Part shown: piece by piece, positions 6,411-15,165 of the stretch
How positions within the stretch are numbered: position 1 is the stretch's first letter
Layout of the letters: every line of letters starts with the position of its first letter
NCBI GenBank assembly: GCA_021295835.1
Contig: JAGWBP010000013.1
Location: 47,177-71,715 of the forward strand
Source: Gemmatimonadota bacterium
GTDB taxonomy: Bacteria; Gemmatimonadota; Gemmatimonadetes; Longimicrobiales; Gaopeijiaceae
Reading direction: 5' to 3'
DNA: 24,539 nucleotides
Program-made: the position numbers and the translations under genes
Notes under the pieces: generated by a model
Seen by the model: the letters and a program-made list of their open reading frames with translations, nothing else
Told to the model about the DNA's origin: nothing
The model's database searches: none

Positions 6411-8100
6411 CCTGGCCGCCCCGCTGGTCCGTCGTGTACGGGGGCCGCGCTCCCTCAGGAAGGGTCAGGGTGTCCTGGGAGGCAACGGTGTCGACGGCCT
6501 GCGCGGTGTCGGGCGGAAGTGTACCCGGCGGCACCGAGTCCTGCGCAGTAGTGTCCTGGCGCTCGCCATCGGCGGGTCCGACGGAATCGGAGCTCTCCAG
6601 CGTATCCAGCGGCACCGAGTCAGCTTCCTCGGCCCCTTCCTCCGCCTCATCGTCCTCCTCCTCCACCTCGGGCCACTCCCAGAGCAGGGTGTCGACTCCG
6701 CCTCCGCCCCCCAGTCCAGCGATGTTGACGATCCCGACGAGCGTCAGCTCGTACAGCACCCCGTGGGCGAGAGGCTCCTCGAGCACGCCGACGAGCGTAT
6801 TGTACGGAATGAGAAGCCCCGAGAGGGTGCGGGCGAAGTCCGGCGCCGAGTCGGTCGGTTCCTCGGAATCACGGCCGCGTTCCCGCTGGCGGGTCTCGGC
6901 TCCGCGCCCTTCGGTGGCGTCCTGTCCGGCCGCCGCGCCAGCCGAGTCCACCTCCGCGAGCTCCTCCAGCTCCCTCGCCCTGGCTATCGAGTCCTTTCGG
7001 TGTTCGCTCCACACCTCGTGTTCGTTCTCCTGGAAGATGTGCACAGCGAGTGTGTCACCCAGCTCCGGCGGAGCGCGGACCGGTGCCGTGTCGGCCTCCA
7101 TCGCCAAAGCCAGCGAATCGGTGCCTCCGGGGGCGGGTTCGCCCAGATCGTCCGGGGAGATTGCCTCGTCGGTCGTGTCCGCCTCCTCCTCAGCCGAGAT
7201 CGCTGGTGCTTCGTCCTCCGGCACCGAGTCCGCCGCGCTCGCGACTCCCGTCGTGTCGAACCCGACCACTACGAGCGCACCGACGATCGTCCCCTGCACG
7301 AGCTCGGGCTCGATGTGGTCGTCGATCTCGATGGCGAGGGTAACCGAGTCGGTGATCTCCACCTTCGCGAGCCGCGCCGGGGTGGTATCCGGCTCGACTA
7401 GGGTGAGCACCGCCATGGTGGTGTCGAGCGCCTCCCGGATCTCGCCAGGATGCACTTGGCTCTGGGGCTCGCTCTCGCCCAACTCGCCGTCTCGGTTCCG
7501 GTCCTGCCACGCCCAGAGCTCGAAGGGGCCGACCGGGACGTAGCGGAGCGAGAAGACCCCTGCCGTGTCGCTGAAGTTCAGGTGAACGAGGGTGTCGTCC
7601 TCTAGCGAGAAGCGCGCCGCAACCCGCACCTCTGGCACGGCGTCGCCCGTCACCCGATCCTCGACCATCCCGGCCACAACGTTCGGGATTATCTCGCCGC
7701 CGGTCGAGAACACCAGGTCGAATGGATCGACGAGCGTATTGCCGAACATGTCGCGGATCACGGGCAGCAGCGTCACGCGGTAGACCCGGTCGGGCAGGAA
7801 CCCCTCTCCGGCGCTGACTTCGAGACCTTGGCGGCGGTGCTTCACCCGTAGGTCGCCAACCTCGGGCGAAACCACCACAGCGTCGCGCAGCCCGCCCCCC
7901 GAGGGCCGCTCGCTGATCCGCTCGCTGAAGCGAAAGCGAATGCTCAGGTCGCCCGGCTCGATGGTGGCGAAGGTATCGGGCATCGTCTCGACGACGAATG
8001 GCGGGAAGCGGTCCTCTGGTCCTCCGCTCGGGATGTCGCGCCGACCACAGGCGACGGCGATCAGTGCGCAGGTTGCGACCAGCGCCCAGCCCCGCCTCAC
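6337..8100 (-). CDS. Ig-like (SbsA/Big_5-type) domain lipoprotein
   Basis: A predicted lipoprotein of about 587 aa. GTG 8100 overlaps the valS stop (GTGA) and is preceded by GGAGGAGG, so I prefer it over the ATG at 8136, which lies inside the 39-bp repeat. The signal peptide is short and hydrophobic with a lipobox ending AVAC. Next comes an SbsA-type Ig-like domain (PPFVVETMPD... RFSERIS...) and a carboxypeptidase-regulatory-like beta domain with FSLRYVPVGPFELWAWQDRN. The second half is low-complexity, acidic and rich in Asp, Ser and Thr, and ends with a basic tail. It is probably envelope-anchored and structural or adhesive. The exact role is unknown. Confidence 0.8.
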   Translation of the reverse strand: MRRGWALVATCALIAVACGRRDIPSGGPEDRFPPFVVETMPDTFATIEPGDLSIRFRFSERISERPSGGGLRDAVVVSPEVGDLRVKHRRQGLEVSAGEGFLPDRVYRVTLLPVIRDMFGNTLVDPFDLVFSTGGEIIPNVVAGMVEDRVTGDAVPEVRVAARFSLEDDTLVHLNFSDTAGVFSLRYVPVGPFELWAWQDRNRDGELGESEPQSQVHPGEIREALDTTMAVLTLVEPDTTPARLAKVEITDSVTLAIEIDDHIEPELVQGTIVGALVVVGFDTTGVASAADSVPEDEAPAISAEEEADTTDEAISPDDLGEPAPGGTDSLALAMEADTAPVRAPPELGDTLAVHIFQENEHEVWSEHRKDSIARARELEELAEVDSAGAAAGQDATEGRGAETRQRERGRDSEEPTDSAPDFARTLSGLLIPYNTLVGVLEEPLAHGVLYELTLVGIVNIAGLGGGGGVDTLLWEWPEVEEEDDEAEEGAEEADSVPLDTLESSDSVGPADGERQDTTAQDSVPPGTLPPDTAQAVDTVASQDTLTLPEGARPPYTTDQRGGQDGAIRPSGAARAVRGANRRSGLGL

Positions 8101-10850
8101 TCGCCTCCTCCGAACGATGTCAACTTGCGTTTCCATTTTGTCAACTGGAGTTTACAACTCGCCAGCTTCTCCCGCTCTCGCTCCACAATCGTTGCTGGAG
8201 CACGAGTCAAGAACTTGCTATTGGACAATTTAGCTTCTATTATTTCAAGCATATTCTCAATACGTTCGATCTCCCTTCGGGCCCGGTCCGCCTCGCGAGC
8301 CAGGTCGACGACACCCGTGAGCGGCATGAAGAGCTCGATCCCGTCGCTAAGGACGGCGCTCGCTCCGGCCTCCCCGGGGCGTGCAGCCGTCGTTTCGAGC
8401 GACGAGATGCGGGCCAGGCGTTCGAGTAGCTCGCCGCGCAGATTCGCGAACCCGCTCGCCTCCCCGACCAGGTGGATCACGACCCTTCCACCCTCCGCTA
8501 CACCGTACTCCTTGCGGAGCCCCCGCACCACGCCGATCAGCTCCTGGAAGCGATCGAATTCGGCCTCGGCCTCCGCATCCACAGAATCCCGGTCGGGAGT
8601 TGGCCACGTCGCCGCCACCAGCGGCCTGCCCTCCCCTGCCACCTCCGTTTCCGCCCTGGGAAGGACCGTCCAGAGCTCCTCGGTCACGAAGGGGACCAGC
8701 GGATGCAGGAGGCGGCAGCTGCTTTCCAGCACATGGGCGAGCACCGATCGGGCCGCCGCGCGCCGGTAGCCGTCCGGCCGCAGGCGATCCTTGACGCTCT
8801 CCAGGTACCAGTCGGCGAAGTCGCCCCGAACGAAGTCCCGCAGCGCCTCCGCGGCCCCCTGCATGCGGAAGGCGCCGAGTTCGCGGTCCACCCGCGTGAT
8901 CGCTCGCTGCAGGCGCGATAGGATCCAGCGGTCCTCAAGCGCAAGGTCGGACCGCACATCGGCCAGCGGCGGAATCGGATCCTCCCCGACGCTCATCACG
9001 GCAAAGCGGCCCGTGTTCCAGAGCTTGTTGATGAAGTTCCGACCGGGCGCGAAGGTGGCCTCCAGGTCCTCGTGGTCGAGACGAATGTCGGCCCCGACCC
9101 CGGCACCCGCCAGGATCGTGAAGCGCAGCGCGTCCGCACCGTAGAGCGCGACGACCTCGAGGGGGTCCACGCCGTTGCCCAACGACTTGGACATCTTGCG
9201 CCCCCGCGCATCCCGGACGGTGCCGTGCAGGTAGACCCGCGCGAAGGGTGCCTCGCCCATGGCCCGGTATCCGGCCATGATCATGCGGGCCACCCAGAAG
9301 AAGAGTATCTCGGGGGCCGTGGAGAGGACGTGCCCCGGGTAGAAGGCCCTGAGATCCGGGGTATCATCGGGCCAGCCGAAGACCGAGAAGGGCCAGAGCC
9401 AAGACGAGAACCAGGTGTCGAGCACATCCGGGTCCTGCTCCAGCGCTGCGCCGCCGCAGAGCTCGCACGCCTCCGGGTCCTCGCGGCACGCCATCGCGCT
9501 CTCACAGTCGCGGCAGTACCAGACCGGAATTCGGTGGCCCCACCAGAGCTGGCGCGAGATGCACCAGTCCCGAATTCCCTCCATCCACCGCTCGTAGACC
9601 TTGGTCCAGTGATCGGGCGAGAAGGCGACCGCGCCCTCGCGAGCCCCTTCGAGGGCCGCCTCGGCCAGCGGCTGCATCCGCACGAACCACTGCTCGCTCA
9701 GGCGCGGCTCGACGACGGTGTCGCATCGATAGCACTGCGGGACCACATGCATGTGGGGATCGGCTCCCGCCAGGAGGCCCTCGGCGCCTAGGGCGTCGAG
9801 CACGCGGCGGCGTGCCGTGAAGCGGTCCACTCCGCGAAACGCCTCGGGCACGTTGGCGTTCATCGCGCCGGTCTCGGTCAACACGTCCACGATGTCCAGT
9901 CCGGCGCGCCTCGCGATCTCGAAGTCGTTGGGGTCGTGGGCCGGCGTGACCTTCACCATGCCGGTTCCGAAGTCCGGGCTGACGTGGCCGTCGGCGACGA
10001 TCGGAATCGCGCGCCCAGCGAGGGGGAGCTCGACCTCCGCGCCGACGAGCGAAGCGTAGCGGGGGTCATCGGGGTGAACCGCCACGCCGGTGTCTCCCAG
10101 CATCGTCTCGGGCCGGGTGGTGGACACGGTTATGCACCAGCGGCCGTCCGCCAGGGTATCGACCGCCTGGGCGCCGGCAGCGCGCGACCGCCGCGCGGCC
10201 CGGTCGTGGCCGGCAGCGAGCGGGTAGCGGAGCCGCCAGAGCGACCCCTCCACCTCGGCGCCCTCGGCCTCCTCGTTCGAGAGCGCGGTCAGGCAGCGGG
10301 GGCACCAGTTGATGATGTATTCGCCCCGGTAGACGAGGCCGTCCTCGTAGAGCCTGACGAACATCTCGCGCACGGCGCGCGAGAGCCCCGGGTCGAGCGT
10401 GAAGCGGGTTCGGTCCCAGTCGCAGCTGCAGCCAATCGCCTTGAGCTGGCCGATAATCCGGTCGCCGGTGGCCTCCACGTGCTCCCAGACAAGCCGCTCG
10501 AAGTCCCGCCGCTCCAGGTCGTGGCGGGTCCTGCCGGTGCGCGCCAGTTGGCGCTCGACGATGTTCTGCGTGGCGATGCCCGCATGGTCGGTCCCCGGAA
10601 CCCAGAGAGCCACCTTGCCGCGCATTCGCTGCCACCGGATCAGCACATCCTGGATCGTGTTGTTGAGTCCGTGCCCCATGTGCAGGACGGAGGTCACGTT
10701 GGGTGGCGGAATCACAATGACGTAGGGCGCTCCGCCCCTCTTCACGGCGGCGGCGGATGCGCCGAAGTATCCCCCCTTCTCCCACATGCGCCGTACGCGA
10801 TCCTCGACCGCGCTCGGTTGGAAGGTCTTGGGGAGCGACGAAGCCGACAA
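8097..10850 (-). CDS. valS: Valyl-tRNA synthetase
   Basis: Charges tRNA-Val in the cytoplasm; class I synthetase, 917 aa, a typical length. The HIGH-type motif is HMGH (57-60) after PPPNVTSVL. The CP1 editing domain includes TTRPETMLGDTGVAVHP and a GTDHAG signature. Two zinc-type Cys pairs are seen (NWCPRC; ELCGG). KMSKS is at 552-556. The C-terminal coiled coil carries KLSNSKFLTRAPATIVERERE. The start is TTG 10850, immediately after the upstream TAG; there is no good Shine-Dalgarno, which suggests translational coupling. The last 140 bp are unusually AT-rich and contain copy C of the 39-bp palindromic element in frame. Confidence 0.97.
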   Translation of the reverse strand: MSASSLPKTFQPSAVEDRVRRMWEKGGYFGASAAAVKRGGAPYVIVIPPPNVTSVLHMGHGLNNTIQDVLIRWQRMRGKVALWVPGTDHAGIATQNIVERQLARTGRTRHDLERRDFERLVWEHVEATGDRIIGQLKAIGCSCDWDRTRFTLDPGLSRAVREMFVRLYEDGLVYRGEYIINWCPRCLTALSNEEAEGAEVEGSLWRLRYPLAAGHDRAARRSRAAGAQAVDTLADGRWCITVSTTRPETMLGDTGVAVHPDDPRYASLVGAEVELPLAGRAIPIVADGHVSPDFGTGMVKVTPAHDPNDFEIARRAGLDIVDVLTETGAMNANVPEAFRGVDRFTARRRVLDALGAEGLLAGADPHMHVVPQCYRCDTVVEPRLSEQWFVRMQPLAEAALEGAREGAVAFSPDHWTKVYERWMEGIRDWCISRQLWWGHRIPVWYCRDCESAMACREDPEACELCGGAALEQDPDVLDTWFSSWLWPFSVFGWPDDTPDLRAFYPGHVLSTAPEILFFWVARMIMAGYRAMGEAPFARVYLHGTVRDARGRKMSKSLGNGVDPLEVVALYGADALRFTILAGAGVGADIRLDHEDLEATFAPGRNFINKLWNTGRFAVMSVGEDPIPPLADVRSDLALEDRWILSRLQRAITRVDRELGAFRMQGAAEALRDFVRGDFADWYLESVKDRLRPDGYRRAAARSVLAHVLESSCRLLHPLVPFVTEELWTVLPRAETEVAGEGRPLVAATWPTPDRDSVDAEAEAEFDRFQELIGVVRGLRKEYGVAEGGRVVIHLVGEASGFANLRGELLERLARISSLETTAARPGEAGASAVLSDGIELFMPLTGVVDLAREADRARREIERIENMLEIIEAKLSNSKFLTRAPATIVEREREKLASCKLQLTKWKRKLTSFGGGE
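8118..8156 (-). repeat. 39-bp paired TGTAAAN6TTTACA palindrome, copy C (inside valS)
   Basis: On the minus strand this reads TGTAAACTCCAGTTGACA, AAA, TGGAAACGCAAGTTGACA, again two 18-bp units at a 21-bp period. It is in the valS frame and encodes two heptads, CKLQLTK and WKRKLTS, of the C-terminal coiled coil. It is about 69% identical to copy A. Because 21 bp equals seven codons, part of the periodicity could come from coiled-coil constraint. The relation to copies A and B is therefore probable, not certain. Confidence 0.5.
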
Positions 10851-11738
10851 CTAACAGCCCGGTTCGGGGATCGAGATCGTGTCGGAGCGCTCCGCCTCGA
10901 TGGCGCGCGCACCGCCGTCGCCCTGCTCCCCCGCGTCTTTCTCTTCGCCCTTGAGGGCTCGCAGCTCCTCCCGGCGCTTCATCATCGCCTCTCTGCGCTC
11001 CTCCCAGCTCCTTCGGACCGCAAGGGTGGAGGCCGCCCGGTCGACGTCGGCGGTGCGAAAGGCCATCTCGGCCCGGTCGCCGTTGACGTCCGGGGGCGGA
11101 CCGAAACCGAAGGGGAGCGGAATCGTCAGATCGCCCAGGTGCAGCTTCCCCGGCGACACGCCCCACCTCCCGCCCTCCTCGTCGGTGTAGCTCCAGTCCA
11201 GGCTTCGCCTCGCCTCCTCGGCCCGAGCCACGGCCGAGTCCGCGGCCGCCTCGATCGCGATCGCGACCCGCAGCGCCATGATCTGTTCGGGGGACGGACC
11301 GATCAGGTCGGGATCCAAGGGTTGCCATAGGCGGGGGTCCCCGCCCTCGGAGATGCGCAGTCGCTCCAGGGCGCTCTGGGCCGGCGTCCATCTCGGTAGG
11401 GCGGCACCGCCATCTTCCTCCAGGCGCGGACTCTCGGGGCGGTCGACATGGAGATCCTCCACCTCCAGATCGACCGGACCGTCCGGGGAGACGACCTCGG
11501 GGCCCTCCACCTCTACTATCCGCAGTACTCGGGTTCCCGCAGGCTCGGATGTGGGACCCAGAGCTACCGGGAGATGCCAGGAGGAGATCTCGGGCGCGAG
11601 GGACGGATAGAGGAGCAGGAGTGCGACGTGGGCAACCGCCGATACGGCGAGTCCGATCGAGAGACCGGCTCGGGCGGGACGCCGACGCGAGCCTCGATGT
11701 CCCAGGTGCTCGGGCGAGTGGGTGGGCCCGCGCGCCAC
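10851..11738 (-). CDS. Membrane-anchored hypothetical protein
   Basis: A 295-aa protein I do not recognise as a named family. The N-terminus is basic, then a single hydrophobic segment (about 25-46, GLAVSAVAHVALLLLY) resembles the inner-membrane anchor of TonB-like proteins. The rest is hydrophilic: a Pro/Glu/Val-rich linker, an alpha-helical Ala/Glu stretch, and a charged C-terminal helix (about 235-275) rich in Arg, Lys and Glu that may form a coiled coil. No TonB C-terminal domain is visible. GTG 11738 lies 6 bp after the stop of the small membrane gene, and its TAG abuts the valS start, so it is part of the valS operon. Confidence 0.7.
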   Translation of the reverse strand: MARGPTHSPEHLGHRGSRRRPARAGLSIGLAVSAVAHVALLLLYPSLAPEISSWHLPVALGPTSEPAGTRVLRIVEVEGPEVVSPDGPVDLEVEDLHVDRPESPRLEEDGGAALPRWTPAQSALERLRISEGGDPRLWQPLDPDLIGPSPEQIMALRVAIAIEAAADSAVARAEEARRSLDWSYTDEEGGRWGVSPGKLHLGDLTIPLPFGFGPPPDVNGDRAEMAFRTADVDRAASTLAVRRSWEERREAMMKRREELRALKGEEKDAGEQGDGGARAIEAERSDTISIPEPGC

Positions 11739-11744
11739 GGAACG

Positions 11745-11939
11745 CTACCGGCTGCGGGAGTGAATTGCGGTGCCAACAGCCGCGCCGACGGCCGCTATGG
11801 CGAGGAAACTTGCGATTACGGTCCACCAGAAGCCGACGTCGGAGTGGCCGCCGCCCCAACCCAGGTGAGCGGTGCGCGCCGCACCCGCCGAGAGCGCCAG
11901 GAGAACCAGCGAGGCCATGAACCCAAATGCTCTTCTCAT
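11745..11939 (-). CDS. Small two-helix membrane protein (hypothetical)
   Basis: A 64-aa reading frame with two hydrophobic segments (about 8-22 and 38-58) and a basic tail, consistent with a small inner-membrane protein. It starts at ATG 11939 and ends 6 bp before the next gene in the same direction, as expected for the first gene of an operon. There is no convincing Shine-Dalgarno; ATG codon 8 is an alternative start. I do not recognise the family. The call rests on hydrophobicity and tight spacing. Confidence 0.5.
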   Translation of the reverse strand: MRRAFGFMASLVLLALSAGAARTAHLGWGGGHSDVGFWWTVIASFLAIAAVGAAVGTAIHSRSR

Positions 11940-12080
11940 AAACGGTATTGACCGGGGCTAGTGGACAATGGGTTGCGCGAGCCTCTCCGTCAGGACGCCC
12001 GCACCCTCGCCAAAGCTAGCGGAGCGACCCGTCGGCAACCAATCGCGCATCGGCTGCGGCCCTGCCGCCGTGGAAGGCTG

Positions 12081-14705
12081 CTACCGGCCCTTCGAGTCCG
12101 TGCTGAATCCTCCTGCCGATCGGAGGAAGTCGGCTACCCTCCCCCGCACTTCGGACCAGTCTCCGGTGACGAGGGGCATGGGGGGCAGCGCTTCCAGGAT
12201 GTCGCGACCGTACCGCTTCGCCAGAATGCGGTCGTCCAGGATAAGCGCGACACCCCTGTCGTTTCGGGAGCGTATCAGGCGCCCGATCCCCTGCTTGAGA
12301 CGCATGGCCGCTTCGGGGACCATCAGGTTGGGGAAGGGGTCCCCGCCTCGGCTCCGCATCAGCTCGGAGCGGGCCTCGGTCATCGGCTCGGTGGGGACGC
12401 GGAAGGGCAGCTTGTCGATCACTAGCGCCCGAAGCGGCCATCCCGGGACGTCGACGCCCTCCCAGAAGGAGGCGGTGCCGAGGAGGACGGCGGTGCCCGA
12501 GCGGGCGAAGGCGTCCAGCAGCCTCGAGCGGTCGTCCCTTCCCTGCACGAGGAGCGGCCAGCGGCCCTCTGTGCCGAGGGTGCGCAGCTCGGAAGCTACG
12601 TCCCGGAGCGCTCTGTGCGAGGTGAAGAGAGCCAGCACCCCGCCACCGGTGACCTCCGCCAGCGAATCGACCAGCTCGGCTACGGACCGGTGGCGCAGGG
12701 GACCGCCCGCAACGCCCCCCGGGGGAGGTAGGCCGCCCGGCACCGCCAACAGGCTCTGCGCACCGTAGTCGAAGGGAGACTCGACGAGCGCCTCCGCTAC
12801 CTCTGAATCGACCAGACCACCTGACCAGCCCGGCCCACTCGATTTCGAGTCGGACAGCGCTAGCGTCGCGCCCTGCGCTTCGGTGGCTTCGCCGAGTCCA
12901 AGCCGGTCCCTGATATAGGCGAAACTGCCATTTACGGCGAGAGTCGCCGAGGTGAGCACCATGGACTCGCTTCGCTCGAAGAGGTGCTCGGCCAGGATCT
13001 GGCCGACTTCGGTGGGAGCCGTGGCGAAGACCAGATTGGTGCGGCGGCGAGCGCCGCCACGACGGACGTCGAGCCAGCGGACCCTCGCGTGAGCGTCATC
13101 GTCGGGGACGAGCGCCAGGCGGAGTGCCCTGTCGATCAGCTCGAGGCGTCCTCTCAGCCCCTTCAGGTCCAGGAGCCGTCCCTCCAGGGTGGAGGACAGC
13201 TCCTCCTCCTCCAGGCCGTCGGCCACCTGCGCCAGCTCGACGCGGAGGTCGCCGAGCTGGGCGAGCGCCCCGTCGAGGAGCTCGGCTATCTCGGGATCGG
13301 ATGTCGGCTCGGGCCCGCCCCGCCCAAGTGGGCCCGGGCGTCCCAGGCGGAGGCTCCCGCCATCGGCCCGAGCGGCTGCCCACTCCTCGACCCGCTCGAA
13401 TAGGGCTACTAGGGCGTCGTGCGCACGGTCGACCAGCAGACGAGACCGCGACCCAATTCGCCGACGCGTACGCTTGGCCGCCGCGTGGCCGGGCACCGCT
13501 GCCAGGGCCGTCTCGACGGACGCCAGGACCCCTCTGCCACGACGATCGAGACGACCGAGCGTACGCAGTATCCCGGCTCGGCTTGTCTCGCTCCCTAGGC
13601 GCGCTGTCGCGGCCTCCTCAAGGTGGTGGGCTTCGTCGAAGATCACGCGCCTGTAGGGTGGCAGGACGGCCGCGTCGGAGAAGTTGTCCGTCGCTATGCG
13701 CACGCCGAGATCGGAGAAGAAGAGCGCGTGGTTTACCATCAGGAGGTCGGCGGCGGCCGCAGCCCGGCGTGAGCGCTGATAGTGACACTCCTGGAAGTGG
13801 GGGCACTTGGCGCGAAGGCAGGCGTCGGTGTCGCTTCGCACCTCCTCCCACACGTCGGGGCTGGGGACATACGGCAGGTCGCTCCTCGAGCCGTCCTCGG
13901 TACCCTCCAGCCACTCCAGGAGCGCCGTGAGCTCGTCCGAACGATTGTCGGGGAAGAGGGCGGGCGCGGACTCGGCGGCCAGGTGCGCGCGCCGGATCGA
14001 GACGTAGTTGGCCCTGCCCTTCGCCAGCGCCCACCTGAAGTCCTCGCCGAGCACCCTGCCGGCGATCACCAGGTCTTTGCCGACAAGCTGCTCCTGCAAG
14101 TTGATCGTATTGGTCGAGACCACCACCCTTTCACCGTTGCGGACCGCCCACCGGACGGCCGGGAGCAGGTAGGCCAGCGACTTGCCCGTTCCCGTACCGG
14201 CCTCGACCAGGCCCACGCCCCCCTCGTTGAAGCGAGTCGCCACGAAGGAGAGCATGTCGCGCTGGCCGGGGCGGTCCTCGTAGTGCGGCAGGGCCGCGAG
14301 CGGACCATCGGGCGAGAGCTTCCCGACTAGTTCGGCGATGTCGAGAGGCTCGATCTGGCGGGGCTCGGGAGGTTCGACAACCACGTACAGACGCGTGGCC
14401 CGATTGTCGACGATCGCGGTGCCCAGGCCATCCTCGTGAATGCGCGCGGCGACTCGCAGGTCGGCGTCCGAGGGGCTCATCTCGCCGGAAGGGTGGTTGT
14501 GGATCATCACCCCGCCCTCGGGGGCGTCGCGGGCGACCGCGAGCACGGCAGAGTGGCTGCCGCGTGCCACCGCCCGCGGCTCCTCGATGACTCGCCGACG
14601 CGTAACTCTGGCCAGAAACGAGACTTCGCGCCCCCCCGCCAGCGCCACCTCCTCGCGAATCAGGCGCGCGGCCTCCGGGGCTAGGCGCAGAGGGTGCGAG
14701 GCCAC
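12081..14705 (-). CDS. dinG: DinG-type ATP-dependent helicase with N-terminal JAMM/RadC-like domain
   Basis: An 874-aa superfamily 2 (XPD/DinG-like) helicase. The unusual N-terminal domain (about 1-115) has a complete JAMM-type metal motif: H69-x-H71 in IHNHPSG, then S79 and D82 at the spacing H-x-H-x7-S-x2-D, with E27 a possible catalytic Glu. The helicase follows: Walker A AGTGTGK (169-175), TNTINLQEQL, DEAH 357-360 with the DEAHHLEEAA context, STLAVNGSF-type motif, and C-terminal LLGTASFWEGVD and KQGIGRLIRS motifs. Cys296, 301 and 307 match three of the four Fe-S ligands, but the first is Ser236 in GRANYVS. The start is GTG 14705, about 40 bp after thioredoxin. The likely role is DNA repair or R-loop resolution. 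Confidence 0.9.
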   Translation of the reverse strand: MASHPLRLAPEAARLIREEVALAGGREVSFLARVTRRRVIEEPRAVARGSHSAVLAVARDAPEGGVMIHNHPSGEMSPSDADLRVAARIHEDGLGTAIVDNRATRLYVVVEPPEPRQIEPLDIAELVGKLSPDGPLAALPHYEDRPGQRDMLSFVATRFNEGGVGLVEAGTGTGKSLAYLLPAVRWAVRNGERVVVSTNTINLQEQLVGKDLVIAGRVLGEDFRWALAKGRANYVSIRRAHLAAESAPALFPDNRSDELTALLEWLEGTEDGSRSDLPYVPSPDVWEEVRSDTDACLRAKCPHFQECHYQRSRRAAAAADLLMVNHALFFSDLGVRIATDNFSDAAVLPPYRRVIFDEAHHLEEAATARLGSETSRAGILRTLGRLDRRGRGVLASVETALAAVPGHAAAKRTRRRIGSRSRLLVDRAHDALVALFERVEEWAAARADGGSLRLGRPGPLGRGGPEPTSDPEIAELLDGALAQLGDLRVELAQVADGLEEEELSSTLEGRLLDLKGLRGRLELIDRALRLALVPDDDAHARVRWLDVRRGGARRRTNLVFATAPTEVGQILAEHLFERSESMVLTSATLAVNGSFAYIRDRLGLGEATEAQGATLALSDSKSSGPGWSGGLVDSEVAEALVESPFDYGAQSLLAVPGGLPPPGGVAGGPLRHRSVAELVDSLAEVTGGGVLALFTSHRALRDVASELRTLGTEGRWPLLVQGRDDRSRLLDAFARSGTAVLLGTASFWEGVDVPGWPLRALVIDKLPFRVPTEPMTEARSELMRSRGGDPFPNLMVPEAAMRLKQGIGRLIRSRNDRGVALILDDRILAKRYGRDILEALPPMPLVTGDWSEVRGRVADFLRSAGGFSTDSKGR

Positions 14706-14745
14706 CTACCGAGTGCGTCGGCCCCGGTTCACTCTGGACCCGGTG

Positions 14746-15078
14746 CTATAGATGCTGCTCGATCTTCTGCTGGATGTGTGCCTTGGGCACCGCTCCGATG
14801 ACTGTGTCGACATGCTCGCCACCCTTGAAGAAGAGGATGCTCGGGATCGAACGCACGCCGAAGCGCATCGAGGTCGAAGCATTCGCGTCCACGTCCAGCT
14901 TGCCGACTCGCACCCGACCGGCGAACTCGTCCGCCAACTGGCTCACCGAGGGCGCGATCACCCTGCACGGCCCACACCATTCGGCCCAGAAGTCCACCAC
15001 GGCTAGGCCGTTGTGCTCCTCGATCTCCTCCCTGAAGTTGTCGTCGGTGATGGTGACGACATTCGAGCTGTCCGCCAT
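14746..15078 (-). CDS. trxA: Thioredoxin
   Basis: A 110-aa classical thioredoxin, a cytoplasmic protein-disulfide reductant. The active site is W34-C35-G36-P37-C38 in FWAEWCGPCR. The Asp of LDVDAN and the cis-Pro loop SIPSILFF follow, and the end is the usual amphipathic helix. ATG 15078 gives the standard thioredoxin length. The frame stays open upstream, but beyond about 15166 it runs antisense to the epimerase gene. It is divergent from the epimerase with about 90 bp between them and is followed closely by the dinG-like gene, so the two may be co-transcribed. Confidence 0.96.
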   Translation of the reverse strand: MADSSNVVTITDDNFREEIEEHNGLAVVDFWAEWCGPCRVIAPSVSQLADEFAGRVRVGKLDVDANASTSMRFGVRSIPSILFFKGGEHVDTVIGAVPKAHIQQKIEQHL

Positions 15079-15165
15079 AATGTGGGTGTCCTTGATTCGG
15101 AGGTGGCAGTCCACCGGGTAGTCCGGGTCGATCCCAACAATCTTACCGCACTTGGCGGCCGCGAG

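Noticed and set aside
10066..11859. A 597-codon minus-strand frame overlapping valS and its upstream gene
   Set aside because: It is a shadow frame rich in Arg/Gly/Pro; the true genes in this interval have recognisable motifs or membrane segments and touching ends.
15079..15165. N-terminal extension of thioredoxin
   Set aside because: The frame is open and reads protein-like (CGKIVGIDPDYPVDCHL), but standard thioredoxin length starts at 15078 and the segment is needed for two divergent promoters; left as uncertain.
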